From an uncultured Clostridia bacterium (GTDB taxonomy: Bacteria > Bacillota > Clostridia > TANB77 > CAG-508): 37,979 nucleotides of DNA. The first letter of the stretch is position 1; each line of letters opens with the position of its first letter. The stretch spans positions 1-37,979 of the forward strand of contig CALXQG010000004.1 of assembly GCA_944390515.1 (NCBI GenBank), read 5' to 3'. Below are positions 16,950-23,841 of this stretch, piece by piece. The position numbers and the translations under genes were made by a program. Under the pieces are notes generated by a model, which saw only the letters and a program-made list of their open reading frames with translations, did not search any database and was not told the DNA's origin.

Positions 16950-17072
16950 ATGGTAGAAAGACAAATGTTAATTGCAACAATATACATATTATATTATTCA
17001 TTAATTGGTGTAACTATCATAGCAATTGCCTTGATTATAGCATTAGCAGTAATTTTGAGCAAAAGCAAATAA
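16950..17072 (+). CDS. 40-aa single-span membrane peptide, candidate type I toxin
   Basis: The peptide begins MVERQMLIATIYILYY and is mostly one hydrophobic helix (residues 6-35) ending in a short basic tail, ILSKSK. Size and layout resemble holin-like or TxpA-type toxins of type I toxin-antitoxin systems, but no family can be named from sequence alone. The start at 16950 is supported by AAGGAGGTGAGG; the open frame goes back to 16860, but that part overlaps the promoter. A terminator hairpin follows at once, and a consensus promoter on the opposite strand (17174-17202) points into it. It may instead be a harmless small membrane protein or a sporulation peptide. Confidence 0.6.
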   Translation: MVERQMLIATIYILYYSLIGVTIIAIALIIALAVILSKSK

Positions 17073-17080
17073 ACCAATAA

Positions 17081-17122
17081 AAAAACACATCTGTAACTTG
17101 CACAGTTAGATGTGTTTTTTTT
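17081..17122. terminator. Bidirectional terminator shared by the peptide gene and the antisense RNA
   Basis: AACACATC (17084-17091) pairs with GATGTGTT (17109-17116), extended by TAAC/GTTA. A run of T follows on the plus strand (17115-17122), and on the minus strand the complementary A run (17080-17085) gives a T tail. Confidence 0.75.
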
Positions 17123-17167
17123 AATACATATTACTGGCGAACCACGTTTGTGGTTTCTCCATTTCCT
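17081..17167 (-). ncRNA. Candidate antisense RNA (antitoxin)
   Basis: A minus-strand transcript from the consensus promoter at 17174-17202 would start near 17167, form a short hairpin (AACCAC/GTGGTT) and end at the shared terminator, giving about 85 nt. Its 3' part is complementary to the 3' end of the peptide mRNA, the arrangement of TxpA/RatA-type antitoxins. The transcript is inferred and has no coding potential that I can see. Confidence 0.45.
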
Positions 17168-17173
17168 ATAATT

Positions 17174-17202
17174 ATTATACACACATTATTTAACTTTGTC
17201 AA
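17174..17202 (-). promoter_or_regulatory. Perfect consensus promoter on the minus strand
   Basis: On the minus strand TTGACA (17202-17197), 17-base spacer and TATAAT (17179-17174). No minus-strand gene lies in its path before spo0A, so its purpose is probably an antisense RNA against the peptide gene. Confidence 0.75.
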
Positions 17203-17320
17203 ATGAATTTTCTTCGAAACGTAACTATATTCAATTATATTATTATATCTTATAAAACAAATTCCAATAAACATTGAAAAAATCCTAATATTATGATATT
17301 AAATATGTAGGTGAAGATGT

Positions 17321-18033
17321 ATGAATAAAAAAACAAAGCAATTAACAAAAATAATAATTTCATTAATATTAATTATATTTTCAATTATAGTTTCATCGTA
17401 TTATTCTAAAAATGAGCATTTAGAAAATAAAATTTCCTATGAAATATCAAATATACCAGAATATAATGGAGAAATATATGTTGAGATAAATCAAAATATT
17501 CCTAAATTTAATGATGAAGATTTTAACATTCAAGAAGATTATTATTCAATCCTACAAAATGGAAAAGTACGGAATGGCAATGATAAAAACTAATTGGGAA
17601 AAAGCAAATGCAGATGATGAAAAAGATGATTATTCATCAATAAATCCTACTGGATTTATACAAAAGAAATATGACACAAATATTGTGCCAGGAGGATATT
17701 TGTATCATAGATGTCATTTAATAGGATGGAATATTGGTGGTATTGATGTTGACAATAGAAACTTAATAACAGGAACAAGAGACTTCAATGTTGAAGGAAT
17801 GAAAACATTTGAAGATAAAGTATATAATTATTTAAAAGAAAACCAAACCAATAATGTATTATACAGAGTAACACCATATTTTGAAGAAAATAATAAATTA
17901 GCAAGTCGGAGTAAATATTGAAGCATATTCTATTGAAGATAATGGAGAATTACAATTTAATGTGTATATATATAATGTTCAGGAGGGAATATCGATTGAT
18001 TATGCAACAGGAGAAAGCAAAATAGATAGTTAG
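17321..18033 (+). CDS. Membrane-anchored or secreted DNA/RNA non-specific nuclease, read through two +1 shifts at CGG (17570, 17907)
   Basis: The N-terminal hydrophobic segment (about residues 9-27) exports or anchors the protein. The family matches the streptococcal-type secreted nucleases: INPTGFIQKKYD, catalytic His in LYHRCHLIGWNIGG, DVDNRNLITGTRDFNVEGM, VLYRVTPYFEE. The plain reading frame ends soon after CGG 17570; skipping that C gives GTA GGA ATG GCA, matching the family pattern (L)GRVGVA. A second CGG at 17907 is followed by TGA after three codons; skipping its C gives GCA AGT GGA GTA and a tail EAYSIEDNGELQFNVYIYN to a TAG at 18031-18033, again matching the family. The joined protein has 236 aa. 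A start at ATG 17321 after TAGGTGAAG is plausible. The next gene begins 15 bases after the stop. Confidence 0.85.
17570..17573 (+). other. Putative +1 frameshift site CGG-A (first) in the nuclease gene
   Basis: Incoming frame GTA CGG AAT; skipping C17570 gives GTA GGA ATG (Val-Gly-Met). The unshifted frame stops at 17591. Glycine is residue 84 of the joined protein. Confidence 0.72.
17907..17910 (+). other. Putative +1 frameshift site CGG-A (second) in the nuclease gene
   Basis: Incoming frame AGT CGG AGT; skipping C17907 gives AGT GGA GTA (Ser-Gly-Val). Unshifted translation stops at 17919-17921. Glycine is residue 196; the restored tail is conserved in the family. Confidence 0.75.
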
Positions 18034-18047
18034 AGAGGAGATAGAAA

Positions 18048-18431
18048 TTGAATTTAAATTTATTCGAAAACAGAGAAAAAAATAGTAATAATTTCATAGA
18101 CAATTTTATAAATGAACTAAAAAATGTATTGAAAAATTTGGAAAATAAAAATCAAAATAATATTCAAGAGGATAATACATTAGAAGAATATAATTTGTAT
18201 GAAAAGAAAAAGATATATTTAGATAATAAAAGCAGAAAAGGAAATGATTTTGCTTGGGTTATGGACAAAAATTCGGTTTGTATATCAGAAAATGGGGATG
18301 GTGGACCACATTTTATATCTGAAATAAATTTACCACCAAATGTAAAAGTTGGTGAAGTATATGAAAAGATTAATGGAAAATATGTGTATAATGATAAAGT
18401 TACAAAAGAATTAGACGATATAAAAATATAA
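18048..18431 (+). CDS. Hypothetical protein, 127 aa, behind the nuclease
   Basis: The product is not recognised. It is hydrophilic, with a helical charged N-terminal half (NFIDNFINELKNVLKNLENK) and a C-terminal part containing DFAWVMDKNSVCISENGDGG and NGKYVYND. There is no signal peptide or membrane segment. The start is TTG 18048 after GAGAGGAG, 15 bases behind the nuclease stop, so the two are co-transcribed. Position next to a nuclease makes an immunity or accessory role imaginable, but nothing in the sequence shows it. It has no in-frame CGG. Confidence 0.65.
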   Translation: MNLNLFENREKNSNNFIDNFINELKNVLKNLENKNQNNIQEDNTLEEYNLYEKKKIYLDNKSRKGNDFAWVMDKNSVCISENGDGGPHFISEINLPPNVKVGEVYEKINGKYVYNDKVTKELDDIKI

Positions 18432-18514
18432 TGGTATATAAAGTAAAAGCTTATGAAAGAGCAATATTTCACTAAAAATTAAATATTCCATACTATATAA
18501 TAGGAGGGATATTA

Positions 18515-19030
18515 ATGAATTGTAAATGTTGTATTAGAAAAATTTTATCTTTAATATTATTCATATTAATATTACTACTAATAATAGTAGTTATAAATAA
18601 TAATCTAGAGAAACAAAAAAGCATAATATCTGTTATAGCCGTTCCTGGGGATAATACAGCTGTAGGAGCAACTATAATTAAGTATGGGAAAAATGAAATA
18701 GAGATAGGATCAGCTATGTCCCATACTGCTGGTAGCGAAAATATAAATATTAATGAATCAGGAATATATCAAATTTCTTATCAAGTGTTTGGAGAAAGAG
18801 AAAGTGTTGGAACATTTAATTTTAATTGTATATTATTAGTTAATGGGCAACCACTTGATGATACACAAAATGAAACTCCAATATTAAAGGATAATTTTAT
18901 CAACAGAATGACTAATTCTAGTACAGTAATATTAAAGCTTAATGGAGGGGATACTCTTAGCTTAGGTATATTTACTATAGAAGATATTACGTATCCAAGA
19001 GCCAGAATGGATATTGAAAAAATTTATTAA
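18515..19030 (+). CDS. Membrane-anchored C1q/TNF-like jelly-roll protein
   Basis: The 171-aa protein has a Cys-rich N-terminus (MNCKCCIRK), a transmembrane helix at about residues 10-28, and an external beta-rich domain of about 135 residues: GIYQISYQVFGERESVGTF, LLVNGQPLDD, LKLNGGDTLSLGIF. This is the pattern of BclA/C1q-like jelly rolls in exosporium and surface proteins of Firmicutes, which trimerise. The collagen-like stalk normally in front of such domains is absent. The start at ATG 18515 follows TAGGAGGG. Function is not known; a spore-surface role is a guess. Confidence 0.7.
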   Translation: MNCKCCIRKILSLILFILILLLIIVVINNNLEKQKSIISVIAVPGDNTAVGATIIKYGKNEIEIGSAMSHTAGSENININESGIYQISYQVFGERESVGTFNFNCILLVNGQPLDDTQNETPILKDNFINRMTNSSTVILKLNGGDTLSLGIFTIEDITYPRARMDIEKIY

Positions 19031-19076
19031 CAAAAAGGTATAGACTTCGTTATATATATAAATTATGAATTACAAA

Positions 19077-19118
19077 AAAATAACCATTCTGATTTGAACA
19101 GTCGAATGGTTATTTTAT
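19077..19118. terminator. Bidirectional terminator between the jelly-roll gene and rubrerythrin
   Basis: AAAATAACCATTC (19077-19089) and GAATGGTTATTTT (19104-19116) form a perfect 13-bp stem; the plus strand continues with ATCTTATTT, the minus strand with a T run. It serves convergent genes. Confidence 0.85.
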
Positions 19119-19158
19119 CTTATTTCAGTATATTATAATTTTTCTAAATTTAATCAAA

Positions 19159-19692
19159 TTAATAATTTTCAGCATTTACTTCAAAGAAACTTTGTGGATG
19201 TTTACAAACAGGACAAATAGTAGGTGCTTCTAAACCAACATGAATGTGTCCACAATTTCTACATTTCCAAACAACAATACTTCCTTTTTTGAAAACTTCT
19301 CCATTTTCAACATTTTCAAGTAATTTTTTATATCTTTCTTCATGATGCTTTTCAACTTCAGCTATTCCTCTAAAAGTAGCTGCTATTTCCATAAATCCTT
19401 CTTCTTCAGCTTCTTTAGCAAATTTTGGATACATATCTGACCATTCATAGTTTTCTCCAGCAGCAGCGTCTGTTAAGTTAGATTTTGTATCTCCAATACC
19501 TTCTAAATATTTGAAGTGTAATTTAGCATGTTCTTTTTCATTTTCAGCAGTTTCCATAAATATTGCTGCAATTTGCTCGTATCCTTCTTTTTTTGCAACA
19601 CTTGCAAAATATGTATATTTATTTCTGGCTTCTGATTCTCCAGAGAAAGCAGCTCTTAAATTAGCTTCTGTTTTTGATCCTTTTAATTCCAT
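19159..19692 (-). CDS. rbr: Rubrerythrin
   Basis: Rubrerythrin reduces hydrogen peroxide in the cytosol of anaerobes. The 177-aa protein has the ferritin-like di-iron domain with repeated E-x-x-H pairs ([45 protein letters not shown]) and a C-terminal rubredoxin-type iron site, [10 protein letters not shown] and [14 protein letters not shown] chose the ATG at 19692 ([12 protein letters not shown]), which has AGGAGG in front; an upstream in-frame ATG at 19725 has none. Its neighbours are the iron-uptake genes feoB and feoA. The promoter on the same strand is TTGACT-17-TATTAT. Confidence 0.97.
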   Translation of the reverse strand: MELKGSKTEANLRAAFSGESEARNKYTYFASVAKKEGYEQIAAIFMETAENEKEHAKLHFKYLEGIGDTKSNLTDAAAGENYEWSDMYPKFAKEAEEEGFMEIAATFRGIAEVEKHHEERYKKLLENVENGEVFKKGSIVVWKCRNCGHIHVGLEAPTICPVCKHPQSFFEVNAENY

Positions 19693-19728
19693 AATCTTAC
19701 CTCCTAAATTTCTATCATTTTCCACATT

Positions 19729-19757
19729 ATAATATTATAGAATATTAAAAAAGTCAA
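19729..19757 (-). promoter_or_regulatory. Promoter of rubrerythrin
   Basis: On the minus strand TTGACT (19757-19752), 17-base spacer, TATTAT (19734-19729). The start would be near 19722, 30 bases before the ATG. Confidence 0.6.
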
Positions 19758-19848
19758 GCAAAAAACATTAAATATCTTGTAGATATAAAGGTATCGAAGA
19801 TAAACGAGAACACATATAATATATTATCTTAAATTTTGAGGAGGAAAT

Positions 19849-22001
19849 ATGGGACTTACAAGTAATTCAACAGGAAAAAAAGTTTTAAATGATAATATAA
19901 ATGAACTAGCAAAAAAATGTGACTATACTATTGCAATTGCAGGAAATCCTAATGTTGGAAAATCTACTATATTTAATAATCTTACAGGGATGCATCAACA
20001 TACAGGAAATTGGCCACGGGAAAACTGTTGCCAATGCATCTGGAGTTTGTACATATAAAGAAAAAAGTTTTTTGTTAATTGATATACCAGGAACATATTC
20101 TATTATGTCTAATTCAGAAGAAGAGGAGATTGCAAGAAATTATATATGTTTTGGAAAAGCAGATGTAGTTGTAGTTATAGTTGATGCAACTTCATTGGAA
20201 AGAAATTTAAATTTAGTATATCAAATTATGGAAATAACAGATAAAGTTGTTGTTTGTGTCAATTTATTAGATGAGGCTAAGAAAAAGGGGATAAATGTAG
20301 ATTTACCAGAATTAGAAAAAATGTTAGGTGTACCTGTTGTAGGAACTATAGCAAGAAAAAAGAAAACTTTAAATAAATTAATGGAAGTTGTAAAAAAAGT
20401 ATCTATGGGAGAAATAATACCAAAGCCCAAAGCTATTGAATATTTACCATATATAGAGCAATGTGTGGAAACTATGAGAGAAAAAATAGAAAAAATGCTT
20501 TTACAAGAGAATAAAAGATTAGCAAGATGGATAGCATTAAAAATAATAGATGGAGATAGTAAAATAATAGAAAATATAGAAGATAATTTAGAAATAAAAA
20601 TAACTGATAATATTGAGATAGAAAGAGAATACCTTGTAGTAGAAGATATTTTATCAAACAATGGAATAGAAAGAGATAAAGTAAAAAATGAATTAATTTC
20701 TAGCATCATATTTAAAGCAGAAAATGTATGTAATGATATAATAAAAATAGAAAATAGTAAATATAGTTTAAGAGATAAAAGAATAGATAAAATTATAACA
20801 TCTAAAAAATTTGGAATACCAATAATGATATTATTTTTAGGAATAATTTTTTGGATTACTATTACTGGTGCAAATTATCCATCACAATGGCTATCAAATT
20901 TTTTTGGATGGTTACAAATAAAAATAGAAAATTTATTTACCATATTTCAAGCACCGGAATGGTTAAAAGGAGCTTTAATTGATGGGGTATATAAAACATT
21001 AACATGGATAATTGCAGTAATGTTACCACCAATGGCAATATTTTTCCCAATGTTTACTTTGTTAGAAGATTTGGGTTTTCTACCACGTATTGCATTTAAT
21101 CTAGATAAATTTTTTAGAAAAGTAGGAAGCTCACGGTAAACAAGCCTTAACAATGTGTATGGGATTCGGATGTAATGCAGCAGGTGTAACTGGATGTAGA
21201 ATTATAGACTCTCCAAGAGAAAAACTAATAGCTATATTAACAAATGTTTTTGTACCTTGTAATGGGAGATTCCCATTTTTAATAACAATTGCAGGAATAT
21301 TTATAGGAGGAATATTTACAGGAAGCAATTTGTCTATTATTGCAACAATTACAGTACTTTTGGTAGTATTACTAGGAATATTTATGACTTTGATAATTTC
21401 AAAAATTTTGTCAAAAACAATTTTAAAAGGAAAAAGTACATCATTCGTATTAGAACTTCCACCATATAGAAAACCTCAAATAGGCCAAGTGCTAGTAAGG
21501 TCAATATTTGACAGAACATTGTTTGTATTGGGAAGAGCAGTATTAGTTGCAGCACCAGCAGGTTTAGTAATATGGTTATTTGCAAATATTAGTATAGGAG
21601 ATATAAGTATTTTAAGTTATATAGCAAATTTCTTTGAGCCTTTAGGTAAGTTAATGGGAATGGATGGCTATATACTTACTGCATTTATATTAGGAATACC
21701 AGCAAATGAAATAGTATTACCAATTATACTAATGTGTTATATGCAAAGTGGTACATTAGCAAATTTAGAAGATACAACTGCAATAGGACAGATTTTAGTA
21801 CAAAATGGTTGGACGCTTATTACAGCAATTAATGTAATGATATTTACTCTTTTACATTTTCCATGCACAACAACTTTAATGACAATAAAAAAAGAAGCAG
21901 GAAGCTGGAAATGGAGTGTCTTAGGATTTCTAATTCCAACTGTTTGTGGAATAGTATTATGTCTAATTACAAATGGAGTATATAATTTGATTATACATTA
22001 A
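19849..22001 (+). CDS. feoB: Ferrous iron transporter FeoB, read through two +1 shifts at CGG (20017, 21134)
   Basis: FeoB imports Fe(II) across the membrane and has an N-terminal G domain. G1 is GNPNVGKS (residues 32-39), G3 DIPGTYS, G4 NLLDE; membrane segments fill the C-terminal 440 residues. The frame breaks twice. At 20017 the text is CCA CGG GAA; skipping the C gives CCA GGG AAA ACT, restoring the switch I motif GNWPGKTV. At 21134 it is TCA CGG TAA, with a stop straight after CGG; skipping the C gives TCA GGT AAA CAA GCC and the family motif SGKQA followed by [14 protein letters not shown]. The joined protein has 716 aa, normal for FeoB, and every essential motif is intact. AGGAGG precedes ATG 19849. 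FeoA is convergent downstream, unlike the usual feoAB operon. Confidence 0.92.
20017..20020 (+). other. Putative +1 frameshift site CGG-G (first) in feoB
   Basis: Incoming frame CCA CGG GAA; skipping C20017 gives CCA GGG AAA (Pro-Gly-Lys), glycine residue 57 in switch I. Unshifted translation ends at 20058 after 69 residues. Confidence 0.78.
21134..21137 (+). other. Putative +1 frameshift site CGG-T (second) in feoB, followed by a stop
   Basis: Incoming frame TCA CGG TAA; skipping C21134 gives TCA GGT AAA (Ser-Gly-Lys), glycine residue 429. Without the shift the protein would lose its last transporter half. Confidence 0.78.
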
Positions 22002-22004
22002 AAG

Positions 22005-22030
22005 AGCAAAGCTATAAAAGCTTTGCTTAA
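22005..22030. terminator. Terminator hairpin between feoB and feoA
   Basis: AGCAAAGCT (22005-22013) and AGCTTTGCT (22019-22027) form a perfect 9-bp stem four bases after the feoB stop. T tails are short on both strands. Confidence 0.6.
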
Positions 22031-22031
22031 G

Positions 22032-22265
22032 TCATTTTACAAATACAATAATATTTTCAGCATCTTGTTTTCTAATGGCAAGAATAATATTTCTTACTTC
22101 ATAAGCCATGGGGTCACCTGTAACGCTTTTCATTATAGGAGTAATTTTAGTATTAGGTATTAAACCTAAATCAAGTAATCTCCTTTTTATATTATTTTTA
22201 CAATTTATTTCTTTTATAAAGCCCGAAGTATTTAATTTTAATTTTGTTAGTGGAATGGTTTCCAT
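22032..22265 (-). CDS. feoA: FeoA-family protein
   Basis: FeoA is a small SH3-like cytosolic protein needed for FeoB-dependent iron uptake. The 77-aa sequence contains RRLLDLGLIPNTKI and ends RKQDAENIIVF, typical of the family. The chosen start (METIPLTKLK, ATG at 22265) follows AGAGGTGA; the open frame extends upstream to 22310 without a ribosome site. It is on the opposite strand to feoB and convergent with it, so the two are not co-transcribed here. It has no in-frame CGG. Confidence 0.93.
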   Translation of the reverse strand: METIPLTKLKLNTSGFIKEINCKNNIKRRLLDLGLIPNTKITPIMKSVTGDPMAYEVRNIILAIRKQDAENIIVFVK

Positions 22266-22329
22266 AAAGTCACCTCTATATATTTTATTCAAATAAAAAA
22301 AAATAGACACAATTAATCATTTAAACTAC

Positions 22330-22357
22330 TTGACAAAGATAAAAAATATAATATAAT
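22330..22357 (+). promoter_or_regulatory. Promoter of the dUTPase gene
   Basis: TTGACA at 22330-22335, 16-base spacer, TATAAT at 22352-22357; the gene begins 45 bases further on. Confidence 0.65.
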
Positions 22358-22401
22358 GAGCAAGAAAAAGAAATATAAAAAGGAAAGGAACGATAGTAAA
22401 A

Positions 22402-22863
22402 ATGGAAAAAGTAAGAGGATTTGAAATAGCAAAAGGTTGGGAAGATAAAGAAATAAATTTACCAGTTAGAAAAACAAAATATTCAGCAGGATATGATATA
22501 GAAGCTGCAGAAGATACAGTAATTCCAAGTTTAAAAAGAGGAGATGCACCAACTTTAATAAAAACAGGCTTAAAAGCATATATGGCAGATGATGAAGTTT
22601 TAATGTTATATAATAGAAGTTCTAATCCAAAAAAGAAAGGATTAATTTTAGCAAATAGTGTTGGAGTTGTAGACAAAGACTATTATGGAAATCCAGATAA
22701 TGATGGACATATAATGTTTGCATTTTATAATATAAAAGATGAAGATATAACTATAAAAAAAGGAGAAGCAATAGGACAAGCTATTTTTCAAAAATATTTA
22801 GTAACAGATGATGATAATGCAGAAGGAGAAAGAGTAGGAGGATTTGGTTCGACCAGTAAGTAG
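22402..22863 (+). CDS. dut: dUTP diphosphatase (trimeric dUTPase)
   Basis: The enzyme hydrolyses dUTP to dUMP, keeping uracil out of DNA. The 153-aa protein has the five motifs of the trimeric class in order: motif 1 AGYDIEAAE, motif 2 LYNRSSNPKK (usually PRSS or GRSS), motif 3 NSVGVVDKDYYG, motif 4 KGEAIGQAIF and the C-terminal motif 5 VGGFGSTSK. Motif 2 with Asn before Arg is slightly unusual but found in clostridial and phage-like forms. ATG 22402, 19 bases after AAAGGAAAGG, is the only reasonable start. Monocistronic. The 276 bases after it hold no gene, only an AT-rich stretch and the carD promoter/hairpin. Confidence 0.94.
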   Translation: MEKVRGFEIAKGWEDKEINLPVRKTKYSAGYDIEAAEDTVIPSLKRGDAPTLIKTGLKAYMADDEVLMLYNRSSNPKKKGLILANSVGVVDKDYYGNPDNDGHIMFAFYNIKDEDITIKKGEAIGQAIFQKYLVTDDDNAEGERVGGFGSTSK

Positions 22864-23014
22864 AAAAACAATAAAAGAGAAATTGCTTGATAGACAATAA
22901 GTTTGTAAAACAGTAAACATAAACTAAAAAACAAACATAAAAAATTGATAAAAAAATTTATTTTTTTGTACTCGTTACGTAGCAAGGAAAAGAGGAAAAA
23001 TAAACATAAAAACT

Positions 23015-23047
23015 AATGGTAAAAGTTTTGACTTTTACCATTTTTTG
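23015..23047. terminator. Hairpin with T tract, overlapping the carD promoter
   Basis: AATGGTAAAAGT (23015-23026) and ACTTTTACCATT (23031-23042) form a perfect 12-bp stem with a TTTG loop and a T run after it. It could terminate the dut transcript, but it also covers the -35 of the next promoter. Confidence 0.65.
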
Positions 23048-23056
23048 TTGTATAAT
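23028..23056 (+). promoter_or_regulatory. Sigma-A promoter of the carD-like gene
   Basis: TTGACT at 23028-23033, 17-base spacer, TATAAT at 23051-23056. The -35 and most of the spacer lie within the inverted repeat at 23015-23042. Confidence 0.65.
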
Positions 23057-23139
23057 AGTAGTGTAGTTGAAAAAGAGATAATAAAAACCCTTTTCTTTAA
23101 CTTCATATATAATTTTTTACATTTGAAAGGAGGACTTAT

Positions 23140-23718
23140 ATGTTTAACATAGGTGACAAAATAGTGTATCCAATGCATGGTGCTGGTACAATAGACGCAA
23201 TAGAGGAAAAAGATATATTAGGAGAAAAACATAATTATTATATTATAAAAATGCCAGGTGAAGTAAAGGTAATGGTACCAACTGAAAAAGCGGAAGAAGT
23301 TGGTGTTAGAAATATAATAAATAGAGAAGAAGCTGCGAAGGTTATGTCTGTATTAGGAGAGAATGAAACAGAAATGTCTCAAAATTGGAATAAAAGATAC
23401 AGAGATAATATGGATAAGATGAAAAGCGGAGATATATATGAAGTAGCAGATGTTGTTAGAAATTTAAGTTTTAAGCAAAAAGAAAAAGGATTATCTACAG
23501 GAGAAAAGAAAATGCTAAACAATGCTAAACAAATATTAGTTAGTGAATTAGTTTTAGCAGAACATGCATCACAAGAAGAAGTAGAGCAATTAGTTGAAAA
23601 TAGAATTAATATATCATTTGACGAATATAAATTACCACAGGAGAATATAGATATAAATCAAAATATAGTTAATAAATTTATTCCATTTAATGGAACAGGA
23701 ACAAGTGAAAATTTATAA
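23140..23718 (+). CDS. CarD/CdnL-family RNA polymerase-binding regulator
   Basis: The 192-aa protein starts with the CarD_CdnL_TRCF domain (FNIGDKIVYPMHGAGTI, IIKMPGEVKVMVP), which binds the RNA polymerase beta subunit and affects open-complex stability, and continues with a helical domain rich in charged residues (SFKQKEKGLSTGEKKMLNNA, QILVSELVLAE). ATG 23140 follows AAAGGAGG. The C-terminus beyond about residue 160 is less typical. It lies directly ahead of dnaG-rpoD, next to other core transcription and replication genes. Confidence 0.93.
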   Translation: MFNIGDKIVYPMHGAGTIDAIEEKDILGEKHNYYIIKMPGEVKVMVPTEKAEEVGVRNIINREEAAKVMSVLGENETEMSQNWNKRYRDNMDKMKSGDIYEVADVVRNLSFKQKEKGLSTGEKKMLNNAKQILVSELVLAEHASQEEVEQLVENRINISFDEYKLPQENIDINQNIVNKFIPFNGTGTSENL

Positions 23719-23726
23719 AAATACAT

Positions 23727-23760
23727 AGGTCGTACTAAAACAAGTGCGACCTTAAATTTG
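23727..23760 (+). terminator. Terminator after the carD-like gene
   Basis: AGGTCGTAC (23727-23735) pairs with GTGCGACCT (23744-23752) including one G-U pair; the tail TAAATTTG is weakly T-rich. Confidence 0.65.
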
Positions 23761-23800
23761 GTAAAAAATAGAATTTAATAAGAAGGAATTAAAGACTTTA

Positions 23801-23807
23801 TGTCGAA
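23801..23807 (+). promoter_or_regulatory. Single 0A-box-like heptamer upstream of dnaG
   Basis: TGTCGAA, the 0A-box core, lies 35 bases before the dnaG start. A lone heptamer may be chance; no matching promoter is clear beside it. Confidence 0.2.
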
Positions 23808-23841
23808 TAAAATAAGTATATGGTAGAAAGGTAAGAAAAAA

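Noticed and set aside
1071..22001. The split genes as ordinary pseudogenes
   Set aside because: Each break is the same event (an extra C making an in-frame CGG), no other lesions or stops are present, and sequence beyond each break remains perfectly family-like. Decay would give mixed insertions, deletions and stops.
1071..22001. The extra C bases as sequencing error
   Set aside because: Cannot be fully excluded without reads, but errors would not be restricted to codon boundaries before GGN, and no error of any other kind is seen in some 37 kb. The flanks share no sequence motif beyond CGG.
1071..22001. Slippery heptamer or internal Shine-Dalgarno stimulators at the six sites
   Set aside because: Upstream codons differ, P-site re-pairing in the +1 frame is poor in most cases, and the purine-rich stretches upstream are no more than expected in this AG-rich coding DNA.
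22840..22863. A seventh frameshift near the dUTPase end (GGTTCGACC)
   Set aside because: The frame GGFGSTSK is correct for motif 5, and there is no in-frame CGG; the gene is intact.
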